Position numbers and translations under genes: made by a program | Shown here: positions 1 to 8,955 of the stretch, piece after piece | Layout of the letters: every line of letters begins with the position of its first letter | Position numbering within the stretch: the first letter of the stretch is position 1 | Virus record (IMG/VR): IMGVR_UViG_3300038761_000006 | Location: 1-46,326 of that record | Reading direction: 5' to 3' (one strand) | From: a virus | DNA length: 46,326 nt | The notes under the pieces: model-generated | What the model was told of the DNA's origin: nothing | Databases searched by the model: none | What the model saw: only the letters and a program-made list of their open reading frames with translations

Positions 1-954
1 ATGCGCGAAGATAAGTTAAAATTCTTGAGTCCTAGGTCTGACATTACGTTTAAGTGTGATGCGTGTATGCACGTCTGGGATTCAGAACCCGAAGACATTG
101 TTGATGCGCCAGAATTGGCTCACCCATACCGATATTTTGCAACGTGTGACAAATGCCGAGCGACGGCCCAGCAGATCCCCTGGCAACGTGGTTTATTCAG
201 CAGTTATGTGAAATCGACCGGCCCTAAGACTATTGAAGGCAAAGCAGCGTCTGCTGCCAACCTCGACGGCCATCCAACACCAGAGGAAGCCATGCGGACC
301 CGTTTTAATGCGCTGAAGCATGGTGCTGCGGCTAAGCAAGCATTGTACTTCCCTGCAAAGCCCGGAAAGTATGACGCCTGTGAAACCTGTGATATAGATC
401 ACGATTACTGCTCTCAGCAAGTCGCTTGTATGCGGCGAACTGAGTTGTTTATGCGCCATTTGATTGCCATACAAAACGGTGATCCTGAAATGCTCAGGGA
501 AAACCATGCCATCCAGCAGGCTAACTTTGCTGCACTAATGGACGACATGCTTTTAAGCGTCATTTCTAAAGGTGTCGCGCTTGAAGCGCCGGTGTATTCG
601 TTCGATAAAGAAGGTGGTTTCCACTTAGGCAATTATAAGGATCCTACTACCGGCGAAACAAAACTACTTACTGAGCTAAAAGCTAACCCGTTGCTTAAAC
701 ATATTTTCGACTTGATCGGAAAAAACAACCTGTCGCTGTCTGATTTAGGAATGACGCAGAAAGTACAGGATGACAACGATATTAAAATGGGTAAGTTGCA
801 GCAGGATGGAGTTGAAAAACAAAGCTTACTTTCTTTCCAGGAGAAGCAAGCGGAGCAACTGGGTAAACTCACTGAAATGATGAAGTCCAGTAAAGAGAAC
901 CTGAAAAACGATCCTATCCTGATAGAACACAACCAGAATAGCGGCGATGGCTGA
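1..954 (+). CDS. Putative terminase small subunit with zinc-finger-like cysteines
   Basis: The 317-residue protein ends inside the start of the terminase large subunit gene (8-base overlap), so position argues for the DNA-recognition subunit of the packaging motor. Two cysteine clusters look metal-binding: C19, C22, C49, C52 and C127, C130, C137, C143. Between them is a STGPKTIEGKA segment followed by RFNALKHG, a pattern seen in many phage proteins next to terminases. The C-terminal third is rich in Lys, Glu and Gln and probably helical. The gene starts at the first base of the window, so its RBS and promoter cannot be seen. The call rests on position and the Cys/TGPKT pattern; I recognise no fold with certainty. 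Confidence 0.6.
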   Translation: MREDKLKFLSPRSDITFKCDACMHVWDSEPEDIVDAPELAHPYRYFATCDKCRATAQQIPWQRGLFSSYVKSTGPKTIEGKAASAANLDGHPTPEEAMRTRFNALKHGAAAKQALYFPAKPGKYDACETCDIDHDYCSQQVACMRRTELFMRHLIAIQNGDPEMLRENHAIQQANFAALMDDMLLSVISKGVALEAPVYSFDKEGGFHLGNYKDPTTGETKLLTELKANPLLKHIFDLIGKNNLSLSDLGMTQKVQDDNDIKMGKLQQDGVEKQSLLSFQEKQAEQLGKLTEMMKSSKENLKNDPILIEHNQNSGDG

Positions 955-2545
955 GCGTGTAACGGCTAAAGAACGCCGAACTCTGCAACATTTAGCAACT
1001 ACTGAAATAGAGCGCTATGCCGGTGATCATGCGCTTTGGCACAAACATATTCACGATACCACACTGGACCCAATGCAGGTGCTTAAGTGTTACGAAATGG
1101 ATAAGTATCCCAACACCATTGATAACAGTTGCCGTCGAACCGGTAAAACAGCCGTTAAAGAAATGTGGGATCTTAAGTACCTGGCCTGCAACTCTGACCA
1201 GGAACTGGGAATTGTGGCGCCAAAGGAAGCGCAGAGCCTGGTTAACCTTGGCTATCATTTAGATGCAATCCGCCGCAGTGACGTGCTCAGCAATTACATA
1301 GAGTACCGCAATGGCCGCAAGCAAATGAGCGATACTTATTACCGCTTTTGCAATCGCAGTATTGCCCGGGGCTATGGCATATTCAGTCAAATTGATGGTG
1401 GTGACTTAACGGTTGCCAGTATTGAAGAGGTTGACGATCTCGATCAGGAGCGGTTAAACAGTCGATTCTTATTAACCATGGGCGCTACCCGCCGTTTGGG
1501 CGCCGATGAAAACGCTATAAATAATCCGATCATTCGTATCACTGGTGTATTTAAAGGAGCATCGGTACTTTCTAACTTACTCGAAACTGGCAAATATCAC
1601 TTACTTCCTACCGTCGATTGTCACCTTGGCATAGAACTCGGGATCCTTAATCAGAAATTTATTGAGGATATGAAAGTTCAACTTTCACCGGTTGAATATA
1701 TACGCCAGCTGCTGTGCATCAACACCAGTTCCCGCAATCTGATTTGGGAAAAATTCATACGTGCCGCTATTCAGATGGGCGCTAAGACTAACTTTGACAT
1801 AGTGGTACCAGAGCCTGGCGAACGCTACCGCAAACGAGGGCTTATTAGCTTTGGTTATGATGCGGCCGGCCACGGTGAAAATGCCAATGCATCTAAACAT
1901 GCATTCATTGTGACTGAGCAGATCGGTAATTACGTGGTATTTATTTTTGCCAAAACCTGGGCGGCCGGTACCGATGATTCGGTTGTGAAGAACGACTTAA
2001 AATCATTCTGGCGCTATTTTAACCCTGATTACGCAGTAGGGGATGCCTTCGGCCTTGGCATGATCACCCAGTTAAACCACGAACTGTTTAGTGAAGGGTT
2101 AACGCATATCAACATTAAAACCATCAATAATGGTGAGTCGAACGCCAGTGCCTGGAATGAATGGCCGTTTGCACCCATGCGTTTTGAAGGTGGTGTGAAG
2201 CATAATATGGCATCGACATTGCGCGGTGTTTTTCACCATTCACATGCGGTGATCCCGTATGTCGACCATTTAGAGCCGACCGGCTTGGATGCTGACAGCC
2301 TGGCTATCAGCGATATGCAAATGTTTATTCGCCAGCTACCTAATATAAAACCGGAAGAAACAAGCAAAAGCTATTCAAGCTATGTGATGGTATTAAAAAA
2401 ACTCGGTGATGACTTATTTGATGCAGCGATGGCGGCAATCTGGGCGCTGGCCACCAGAGGTCAGCCAAAGCCCGCTACGGCTGTAACAACCAGCAGCAAA
2501 ACACGCGAAGACCTGTTAGGCAACAACTTAAATTTACTGGGGTAA
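947..2545 (+). CDS. Terminase large subunit (packaging ATPase-nuclease)
   Basis: This 532-residue protein is the motor that cuts concatemeric DNA and pumps it into the prohead. The N-terminal ATPase domain shows a Walker A-like CRRTGKT at residues 62-68 and a Walker B-like VASIEEVDD at 156-164 with the catalytic Glu. The C-terminal RNase H-like nuclease shows its acidic residues at D305 (FGYDAAG), D366 (VGDAFG) and about D492 (DDLFDAAMAA). Length is normal for the family. It overlaps the upstream gene by 8 bases and is followed 6 bases later by the portal gene, the usual order for tailed phages. Confidence 0.93.
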   Translation: MAERVTAKERRTLQHLATTEIERYAGDHALWHKHIHDTTLDPMQVLKCYEMDKYPNTIDNSCRRTGKTAVKEMWDLKYLACNSDQELGIVAPKEAQSLVNLGYHLDAIRRSDVLSNYIEYRNGRKQMSDTYYRFCNRSIARGYGIFSQIDGGDLTVASIEEVDDLDQERLNSRFLLTMGATRRLGADENAINNPIIRITGVFKGASVLSNLLETGKYHLLPTVDCHLGIELGILNQKFIEDMKVQLSPVEYIRQLLCINTSSRNLIWEKFIRAAIQMGAKTNFDIVVPEPGERYRKRGLISFGYDAAGHGENANASKHAFIVTEQIGNYVVFIFAKTWAAGTDDSVVKNDLKSFWRYFNPDYAVGDAFGLGMITQLNHELFSEGLTHINIKTINNGESNASAWNEWPFAPMRFEGGVKHNMASTLRGVFHHSHAVIPYVDHLEPTGLDADSLAISDMQMFIRQLPNIKPEETSKSYSSYVMVLKKLGDDLFDAAMAAIWALATRGQPKPATAVTTSSKTREDLLGNNLNLLG

Positions 2546-2551
2546 CCTGCT

Positions 2552-3946
2552 ATGGGACTGCTATCAAAAATATCAAATGCCTTCAGTCGCCACCCGACGA
2601 CCGCGGCGACTATGGACAAAAAAAGCGACACCGGCGGTACTACCACCAAAGACGGTACCGTTGCCAACAGTGAAAGCTATATTCGTTTGTTGTATGACCA
2701 ACTCTATATTTCTCCTGAGTATAAAACGTCGGTGCTCGAAGTTCGGTTGATGGATAAAACGGATCCAAGGGTTAAGCGTATTCACCGGCGAATGGCCCGT
2801 GATGCAACAAAGAATGGCATTCGATTGCAGTGGGAAGGCCAGGAGAACAAACGCATTACCCGATTATTCAACGAGTATAAAATCCGCCTCGGCCTGAACA
2901 ATGCGCAAAAACTCCATAGCGATGCCCGGGGCGCGGTCAAAGAGGGATCATTAGTACTGCAATGGGTGGTGAATGATAAACGCCAGGTGGTTTCTGCGTT
3001 GCGTATGCCGGCAGAAACTATGTACCCGGATTGCTTACCCACCGGGCAGTTAAAGAATATCGCCGCCGCTTACAAACAGTTGGATCCGATCGGTGGTTAC
3101 CAGGTGATTGCCGAGTTTGCATTCTGGCAAATCTCTATGGTGCGATTAGATCCTGATAACTTTGATGATTTTTCCTCTCCCGGACGTCCTTACCTTGATG
3201 CCGCCAGAAAAACCTGGAAACAACTTACCATGACGGAAGACGACTTAGTGATCCGCCGTCGTACCCGGGCACCTCAGCGTTTTAGCCATGTTTTAGAAGG
3301 TGCCAGTGAGAAAGAGTTAATCGCTTACAAGAATGAACAGGAATCGAAAAAAGGCCTTATAACGACCGACTTTTACCAAAACCATAAAGGCGGGGTAGAG
3401 GCACTTAGTGGTGATGCACAGCTTGATCAGATTGCTGATGTGGTGCACTTACTCGATACGTTCTTTAGTGGCGCCCCAGCACCAAAAGGCCTCTTTGGTT
3501 ACGCGGATGGCTTAAACCGGGATATCCTGGAAGACTTAAAACAAGACTACTTTGAAGAAATCGAAGGCCTTCAAGACACATTAAGCCAGGCTTATTACGA
3601 GGGCTTCCGCCTGCAGCTGCTGCTGCAGGGCATTGATCCGGACAGCCATAAATTTACGGTGCAGTTTGCAGAGCGAAAAACCGAAACCCGTAATCAACGC
3701 GCAGACCTGGCATTAAAGTACCAGGCACTGAAGATACCTGATGCAATGGTTTGGGAGACGGCCGGTTTAGAGCCTGACTATGTGATGGATAAAATTAAAG
3801 ACCAGCGCAAAAGCAAGGACCCTTACCCCAGCGAAGAGGACGACGACGAGGGCACGCCAACCAACGATGACAAACCTGGCAAAATCAAAGTGACGCCAGG
3901 CAATCAACCCAAGGGTGAGTCGGCTACCTATGTGCGAAACAATTAA
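2552..3946 (+). CDS. Portal protein
   Basis: The 464-residue protein lies between the terminase and the MuF-like gene, the standard portal position. Portals form a dodecameric ring at one head vertex, dock the terminase and join head to tail. Residues 70-100 (LMDKTDPRVKRIHRRMARDA) and the central region with RMPAETMYPD fit portal-type proteins. The last ~50 residues are highly charged and disordered (stretches of Asp, Glu, Lys). The 3' end overlaps the GroES-like gene by 17 bases, suggesting translational coupling. Confidence 0.85.
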   Translation: MGLLSKISNAFSRHPTTAATMDKKSDTGGTTTKDGTVANSESYIRLLYDQLYISPEYKTSVLEVRLMDKTDPRVKRIHRRMARDATKNGIRLQWEGQENKRITRLFNEYKIRLGLNNAQKLHSDARGAVKEGSLVLQWVVNDKRQVVSALRMPAETMYPDCLPTGQLKNIAAAYKQLDPIGGYQVIAEFAFWQISMVRLDPDNFDDFSSPGRPYLDAARKTWKQLTMTEDDLVIRRRTRAPQRFSHVLEGASEKELIAYKNEQESKKGLITTDFYQNHKGGVEALSGDAQLDQIADVVHLLDTFFSGAPAPKGLFGYADGLNRDILEDLKQDYFEEIEGLQDTLSQAYYEGFRLQLLLQGIDPDSHKFTVQFAERKTETRNQRADLALKYQALKIPDAMVWETAGLEPDYVMDKIKDQRKSKDPYPSEEDDDEGTPTNDDKPGKIKVTPGNQPKGESATYVRNN

Positions 3947-4208
3947 GCCGCTGCACGATATGGTGGTGATTACCGATGAAGCCGCAACCCATGATTGCTC
4001 ATTAGTGGTTATTGATGGCCGGCCATCGGATCGGGCTACCGTGATCGCGGTGGGTCCGGGGCGAATATTAAAGAATGGCCGCAATGCCCCCATGAGCGTA
4101 AAAAAAGGTGATCGGGTAATGGTCGGTCGGTACGCCGGTTATCGCTATGAACTGGATAGCGGCCCCGTTCGTCTGGTTGATATCAATGAAATTGTGGCGG
4201 TGATATGA
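3930..4208 (+). CDS. Phage-encoded GroES-like co-chaperonin
   Basis: The 92-residue product matches the GroES plan along its whole length. IKPLHDMVVI (5-14) corresponds to the IRPLHDRVIV start of GroES. Residues ~15-35 are a flexible segment whose LVV (25-27) sits where the GroES mobile loop carries the IVL that grips GroEL. VIAVGPGRILKNGRNAP then matches the core strand and roof hairpin, and VKKGDRVMVGRYAGY plus DINEIVAVI match the C-terminal half. ATG at 3930 is preferred, preceded by AAGGGTGAG; a GTG at 3915 would add five residues. It overlaps the portal gene and its stop overlaps the MuF-like start (ATGA). T4 gp31 is the classic precedent: it replaces GroES for capsid folding. A role in folding this phage's large capsid fusion is an inference. 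Confidence 0.88.
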   Translation: MCETIKPLHDMVVITDEAATHDCSLVVIDGRPSDRATVIAVGPGRILKNGRNAPMSVKKGDRVMVGRYAGYRYELDSGPVRLVDINEIVAVI

Positions 4209-5254
4209 GTGAACTGACCCGCAAAAAGGCTCTTATTAAACGCGCTCAGCAATTGGCGATCAGTGACTATCTAACACTGGATAGCGAAACGCTGAATGAG
4301 CTACGCGGCCATTATGAGTCGAGCCTGGAAGAAATACTTACTATCCTGGCCTTTTACGGTGACAGCCTTAGTATTATTCGCCTGCAAAACCTGCAGGCGC
4401 TTCGCGGTGATGTTGAAAGGGTATTAGGTGAACTCAGCACATTGCAAGCGGCGTTACTCAATACCGGCATTGCCAGCGCGGCTAATATTGGCACCCGCCC
4501 GTTTTTAAGTTACAACACCGCGCAATCCGCCCTGGATATCAGCCAGCGTACCACACGGTTTGTGCAAACCTTTACCCACGCTGATGGGCTACAGTTATCC
4601 GACAGGCTCTGGATTTTAGACGACAGCCACAAAAACACCATTATTAGTGCCATTAACCGCGCCGTGATCATGGGTCAGTCAGCCAGCGAAGCAACGGCCG
4701 CTTTATTAGCCAATGGCGAACAGCCACCTAAATCCATGCTGGATAAAGTGAATGCCGCCAGTGAAGGCAATATTGGTAAGGTGCTCAAAGCCCAGTATTT
4801 TGATGAAGATGCCGCCTATTGGCAGGCACGGCGTATGTTTCGCACGGAAATTAATCGGGCGTATGGTATGGCCTATCAAAATAGTCTGGAAGAGGACGAT
4901 GATGTAATAGGCACCCGCTTTGTACTAAGCCCAAATCACCCACGGGTGGATATTTGCGATATGCATGCCAGTGTAAACCGCTTTGGTTTAGGTAAAGGTG
5001 TGTACCCGAAGGGTAAGAACCCTTGGCCAGCGCACCCCAACACACTTAGCTATGTGGAAGCTGTATTTGTGGATGAGGTGACCGACGAAGACCGGGCCGG
5101 GAAGGAAACCCGCATTGATTGGTTAGCTAACCAACCTTACAACCAGCGAGTAGGTGTACTGGGCGTGTATAAAACTAACCTGCTCCAAAATGACTTACTC
5201 AAAGAAACAATGATTAACAGCCGCGTTAAAACACTTAAAAGGCGCTTTGGCTAA
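4205..5254 (+). CDS. MuF-like head morphogenesis protein
   Basis: The 349-residue protein has an N-terminal helical half and a C-terminal Mu F / SPP1 gp7-type domain. That domain starts around residue 200 with RTEINRAYGMAYQ and continues with a Cys/His/Pro-rich segment (SPNHPRVDICDMHA, then GKGVYPKGKNPWPAHPN). Family members are minor head proteins bound to the portal and needed for head assembly or DNA delivery. ATGA overlap with the GroES-like gene couples their translation. A repeated promoter-like element follows it. Confidence 0.85.
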   Translation: MSELTRKKALIKRAQQLAISDYLTLDSETLNELRGHYESSLEEILTILAFYGDSLSIIRLQNLQALRGDVERVLGELSTLQAALLNTGIASAANIGTRPFLSYNTAQSALDISQRTTRFVQTFTHADGLQLSDRLWILDDSHKNTIISAINRAVIMGQSASEATAALLANGEQPPKSMLDKVNAASEGNIGKVLKAQYFDEDAAYWQARRMFRTEINRAYGMAYQNSLEEDDDVIGTRFVLSPNHPRVDICDMHASVNRFGLGKGVYPKGKNPWPAHPNTLSYVEAVFVDEVTDEDRAGKETRIDWLANQPYNQRVGVLGVYKTNLLQNDLLKETMINSRVKTLKRRFG

Positions 5255-5262
5255 CCTGGTTA

Positions 5263-5303
5263 AACTTTTACCCTAACTTTGCGCATTTCATCCTGACACA
5301 CTG
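5263..5303 (+). promoter_or_regulatory. Late promoter-like repeat, copy 1 (before capsid gene)
   Basis: This 41-bp stretch with core TTTTACCCTAACTTTGCGC recurs at 9857-9897 with a single mismatch. It lies between the MuF-like stop and the capsid gene start, about 30 bases before the ATG. It contains no clear sigma70 -35/-10 pair, so a phage-specific or activator-dependent promoter is likely. Function is inferred from position and repetition. Confidence 0.65.
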
Positions 5304-5332
5304 CCAATAAGTCATTGTTACAGAGTGTCACT

Positions 5333-7861
5333 ATGCGCAATTCCCGCACTATCCGTTTAGAAGCCTCACCCACCCGGGCTGTGCGCTTCCTGGCGTCGTC
5401 GGTTTCAGTGGATGCTGAACGACAAACCAGTACGGTAACCGTTACCCGCACCGGCCAGTTCTTTGATCCCCGTTATGGTGAATTTGAGATCACTCATACC
5501 ATGCTGCAAAGCATGATTGATAACTTTAACGGCAACGTGTTTGGGCAGGATATTTGTATTGACTGTGCACACGACCCGAGAAATGGCGCAGCTGGCACCG
5601 TTACCCGCCTGTTCCTGGATGGGAACAAACTGCGGGCTGAAGTAGCGTGGACTCCCTTTGGTTTAGAGCTCATTAAAGACAAAGGTTATCGCTACCTATC
5701 TGCCGAATTCAGTGAAAACTTTGTAACCAACGAGCACCCCTTTACAGAGCATGGCCCGACCTTATTGGCGGCTGGCTTAGTGGTGCGCCCTTGTATCAAA
5801 AATTTAGATCGGGTGGAGCTATCGGAATCAGATGATTTTGACGGCTTACAACTGATCAGCGAACAACTCGCGAAAGAATTCAAAGAGGATTTAGTTATGG
5901 ATAAGTTACTCCAACTGTTTGAAGCTGCGCTTAAAAACAAAAAGCTCAGCGAAGAGGCCATTTCACAGTGGGTGAACACGGCTAAAAAGCTTTGTGCCAA
6001 TGTTAGCGATGAAACTGAGCAGGAAGCACTAATTGATAACCTGCAGGAAACTGCGTTATCACTTGCCGAAAGCGGCCAGTCACAAACAATCACCCTTAAC
6101 CAACCTGGTTTGTCTGCGGAAGATGCGAAAGCCTTGTTTGCCGAATGGCAGGCTGATGCCGCCAAACAACTGGCCGATGCAGAGGCGAAAACCACCGCCA
6201 ACCGTAAGCTACTGACTGAAAAAATCAATGCGGTAGAAGGTTTCAGTGATGAAACGAAATCGGTACTTCTGGAATCAGCTGATCTGGTAACTGGCGATAT
6301 GAGCGAAAGCCAAATCACCGCCATGGCTAACCAGCAAATCAAGTTGGGCCAAAGCCTTGAGTCGTCTAAGAAGTTAGCGGGCATGGGCTTTAACGGCGGT
6401 CAGGGCCCAAGTGGCTCTGTTATTATTTCGTCTGCGCATAATGCTAATGCCATGAAACTGGCTGAAGACGTGCGTAAAAACCTGAAACAAACCAGCGCTT
6501 TTTCAAATGGCAGCATCCGCTTGTCAGAGCATGTTGACCCATTTGTGAATAACGTACTGTCATTGTTTGACAACCAGTACAACGACAAACTCAATCGTGA
6601 ATATAAAGTGCTCTCAGGTGAGGGCAATATCAGCGACACAGAACTGCCTTATGCATTCCGCCGTGAAGTGATACGCGAAGCGTTGCACGATATGAACATC
6701 CTACAGCTGGTCGCGACAAATACTGACCCAGGTGCTCAGGCCACAACACAGATCCCGTATGAAGAACGCAAGCCATTTACCACTATCAACGATGGTATTG
6801 TGTTTGAACGGGGCGCTATCCCTAAAGCAGGCGTGACCCAAAGAATGGACATGGCCTACATCAATGCGATGAAACTGGCATTTAATATCTCTGATGAAAT
6901 GATGCATTTTACCAAGGTGAGCAATGTTAACTGGGATTCATGGGGTCGCCACGTGGCCACCTGTTCACGGATCCTGCGTGAAATTATTGTGCGCCGCCTG
7001 GCTAACGAAATGCTGCGCATGAGTGATAGCTTTTCTGCAGGTACTACCTCTAACGAGAGTATTGCGTCACAATTGGATGGTAGCAATGCAACCATTAAAA
7101 CGGCTAATTTTCCGATTGTTCGCCCGCATACAGTCTATGATTTGCAGGGTAACGTTGTTGGCAGTACCACCAACCCAATTACTGTGGCATTTGGTGGAAC
7201 TACTATCGAACCATTCGATGGCACCGGCAACCAGTCCGCAGGCACCTATTGGGTGATCGATAACGTAAATTTAGGGTATATCGCCTTTGTGGACGAAAGC
7301 GGCGATGCTGTTATGCCTAATGAAGCAACCGCTACAATCAGTTACAGCTACGCCACCAACGTTGCCAAGTTTGATACCGCTATTGCCACTGGTTTAACGT
7401 TGGAGCAGCACCTTAACGGTCTGTTACGAAAAATTGGTTCACGTAAAGCACTAATGAAGGATGATCGCTACATTGCGCCCAATTTCCTGATGATGAGCAA
7501 TACCTTAAATGATACTTGTACCAACGCCGATCAATTTGTGGTGAGTCTAAAGCGTGACGGCTCAGACACAAACAACATGGGCGACCTGGTAAATGTGAAA
7601 GGTATTCCAGCATGGGGGACTAATGCCCCAGGTATTGATTTGGGCGATGAACGGATCCTGATGGGCGAACGTGGTACTACAAATTACGTGGTTGCCAAAG
7701 CGTTCGCTATCGGTGAAATGCAGGAAGGCCGCGATCCGACGACCGGTGAACTAAACGGTACGAAAGAAGCGTATGGAACCGAGTTTAATGCTATCCATAC
7801 GCCTAAGCCTTTAGCAAACCGCTACACGTCTGTACTGGCATACAGCGCAACCAATCGCTAA
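5333..7861 (+). CDS. Fused prohead protease - scaffold - major capsid protein
   Basis: One 842-residue frame carries three head functions. Residues 1 to ~170 resemble the Mu gpI-type prohead protease: a FDPRYGEFEITHTML start, a His in IDCAHDP (H80) and a Ser in YRYLSAEF (S123), the likely catalytic pair. Residues ~190-380 are Lys/Glu/Ala/Gln-rich and helical like a scaffold. From ~390 the protein looks like a major capsid protein (for example LPYAFRREVIREALHDMN, and a conserved end with GTEFNAIHTPKPLANRYT). ATG 5333 is chosen over an in-frame TTG at 5315. An internal ATG at 5897 with a strong SD (AAAGAGG) could give a separate scaffold-capsid product. A terminator follows the stop. Confidence 0.85.
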   Translation: MRNSRTIRLEASPTRAVRFLASSVSVDAERQTSTVTVTRTGQFFDPRYGEFEITHTMLQSMIDNFNGNVFGQDICIDCAHDPRNGAAGTVTRLFLDGNKLRAEVAWTPFGLELIKDKGYRYLSAEFSENFVTNEHPFTEHGPTLLAAGLVVRPCIKNLDRVELSESDDFDGLQLISEQLAKEFKEDLVMDKLLQLFEAALKNKKLSEEAISQWVNTAKKLCANVSDETEQEALIDNLQETALSLAESGQSQTITLNQPGLSAEDAKALFAEWQADAAKQLADAEAKTTANRKLLTEKINAVEGFSDETKSVLLESADLVTGDMSESQITAMANQQIKLGQSLESSKKLAGMGFNGGQGPSGSVIISSAHNANAMKLAEDVRKNLKQTSAFSNGSIRLSEHVDPFVNNVLSLFDNQYNDKLNREYKVLSGEGNISDTELPYAFRREVIREALHDMNILQLVATNTDPGAQATTQIPYEERKPFTTINDGIVFERGAIPKAGVTQRMDMAYINAMKLAFNISDEMMHFTKVSNVNWDSWGRHVATCSRILREIIVRRLANEMLRMSDSFSAGTTSNESIASQLDGSNATIKTANFPIVRPHTVYDLQGNVVGSTTNPITVAFGGTTIEPFDGTGNQSAGTYWVIDNVNLGYIAFVDESGDAVMPNEATATISYSYATNVAKFDTAIATGLTLEQHLNGLLRKIGSRKALMKDDRYIAPNFLMMSNTLNDTCTNADQFVVSLKRDGSDTNNMGDLVNVKGIPAWGTNAPGIDLGDERILMGERGTTNYVVAKAFAIGEMQEGRDPTTGELNGTKEAYGTEFNAIHTPKPLANRYTSVLAYSATNR
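5882..5899 (+). promoter_or_regulatory. Internal RBS and start inside the protease-capsid fusion
   Basis: AAAGAGGA at 5882-5889 is followed eight bases later by an in-frame ATG at 5897. The site falls exactly at the boundary between protease and scaffold-like region. Starting here would give a ~654-residue scaffold-capsid protein without protease, comparable to the nested scaffold gene Nu3 within lambda C. Confidence 0.55.
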
Positions 7862-7882
7862 TTAGTCAGACCTCAAACCCAA

Positions 7883-7908
7883 AAGGCAGGCGCTTGCCTG
7901 CCTTTTTT
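7883..7908 (+). terminator. Intrinsic terminator after the capsid gene
   Basis: A 9-bp perfect stem (AAGGCAGGC with GCCTGCCTT) with a GCTT loop is followed by a T run. It lies 20 bases after the capsid stop and would limit transcription of the connector genes relative to the capsid gene. Confidence 0.9.
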
Positions 7909-7922
7909 AATACAGGTGCCTT

Positions 7923-8360
7923 ATGAAAGAACAACTCTATACCAATAACACAGCACAAATTCAGTTTGTCGGCGGTAAGCTTATTCCCCCTGGAGAATCC
8001 CGGCCGGTAATGGTGCGCCCTGTTTCAAATGCAGCACCAAAAGTCGACTACGACGCTATCCTTAACTGTAAGGTTAGTGAACTGGCAGAGCGCATAGAAA
8101 TTTTATCGCTCGATGCATTGCAGGCCATGCTGGCAGCAGAGGAAAACGGCGCCAACCGTAAGGGGGCAAAAGAGCTAATTAAAGAGCAGATCAGTGGCCG
8201 CGAATACGATCTGGATCTACAGGAATTCGCCCTTTCTTTAACTGACGTTGAAGATATCGATGCCTTGCTATTGTTAGTTGGTGACGATGAAAATAAAGTA
8301 GCAATGGTTGAAGAGGAAATTGCCCGCCGCGAAGAGCAAGCAAAGAATGACAATCAGTAA
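7923..8360 (+). CDS. Hypothetical head-region protein
   Basis: The 145-residue acidic protein has a short N-terminal beta-rich part (QIQFVGGKLIPPGESRPV) and a long helical, strongly charged C-terminal part (EENGANRKGAKELIKEQI, then DDENKVAMVEEEIARREEQ). It starts 15 bases after the capsid terminator with an AGGTG SD, and its 3' end overlaps the next gene by 14 bases. The position between capsid and connector genes suggests a head or head-tail function. I do not recognise the family. Confidence 0.6.
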   Translation: MKEQLYTNNTAQIQFVGGKLIPPGESRPVMVRPVSNAAPKVDYDAILNCKVSELAERIEILSLDALQAMLAAEENGANRKGAKELIKEQISGREYDLDLQEFALSLTDVEDIDALLLLVGDDENKVAMVEEEIARREEQAKNDNQ

Positions 8361-8955
8361 AGTTGATCTCATCAATGAATTGAAAGCATCGTTAACCAGC
8401 ACCACCAAGGTGCTGGACGACTTTGATCAAAGCGGCGTTTACGACGAGATTGTTAAAGCCGCAGTGACTGCGCTCACCGCTCTATCACCGGCAACCAGCG
8501 TCGACACCATTAAGTTACAAGCTAATGTTCAGGTCTACGAAGCACCAGCGGATTTATGGTCTTACAAAGAAACCACCTGGGGTATGCAACAGCCAGTAGA
8601 ACCCTGGGATCCTGGCTTTATTTCTTTACTACCCACGGTGCAAAGTAGTAATGGCCATATATTCTTTAATTTTGCGCCGACTGCCGCCATGCTGGCCAGC
8701 CTCGGATCCTCATTTACCTATTTGTATTTCAAGCTTTATAGCATTGACGAATCGGACAACATCAATGTAGAGAGCAATAAATTCACATTGCTGTTGTTAT
8801 TATGTCAGTGCGAAGCGATGAAAGTGCTTATGCTGCGCGAACCGAGCATTCAAGTTACCGCCAAAACCGGGCTCAGCAATTTACGCCGCGGCGATCCAGG
8901 CAATGTGTATCGCCAGTTGCTGGGCGATGCCAAGGAACTGGCCCGTAAATTATGA
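8347..8955 (+). CDS. Putative head-tail connector protein
   Basis: The 202-residue protein starts at ATG 8347 (MTISKVDL), overlapping the previous gene by 14 bases; a longer frame from 8308 would run deeper into that gene and has no SD. It has helical ends and a central aromatic beta-rich segment (ADLWSYKETTWGMQQPVEPW). The following gene resembles HK97 gp10 tail-completion proteins, so a connector or adaptor role is the best guess by gene order. No diagnostic motif was seen. Confidence 0.55.
   Translation: MTISKVDLINELKASLTSTTKVLDDFDQSGVYDEIVKAAVTALTALSPATSVDTIKLQANVQVYEAPADLWSYKETTWGMQQPVEPWDPGFISLLPTVQSSNGHIFFNFAPTAAMLASLGSSFTYLYFKLYSIDESDNINVESNKFTLLLLLCQCEAMKVLMLREPSIQVTAKTGLSNLRRGDPGNVYRQLLGDAKELARKL

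Noticed and set aside
5692-6384. 230-residue minus-strand frame opposite the capsid fusion
   Set aside because: Ser/Leu-rich shadow of the helical scaffold region, no SD and no sensible neighbours on that strand.
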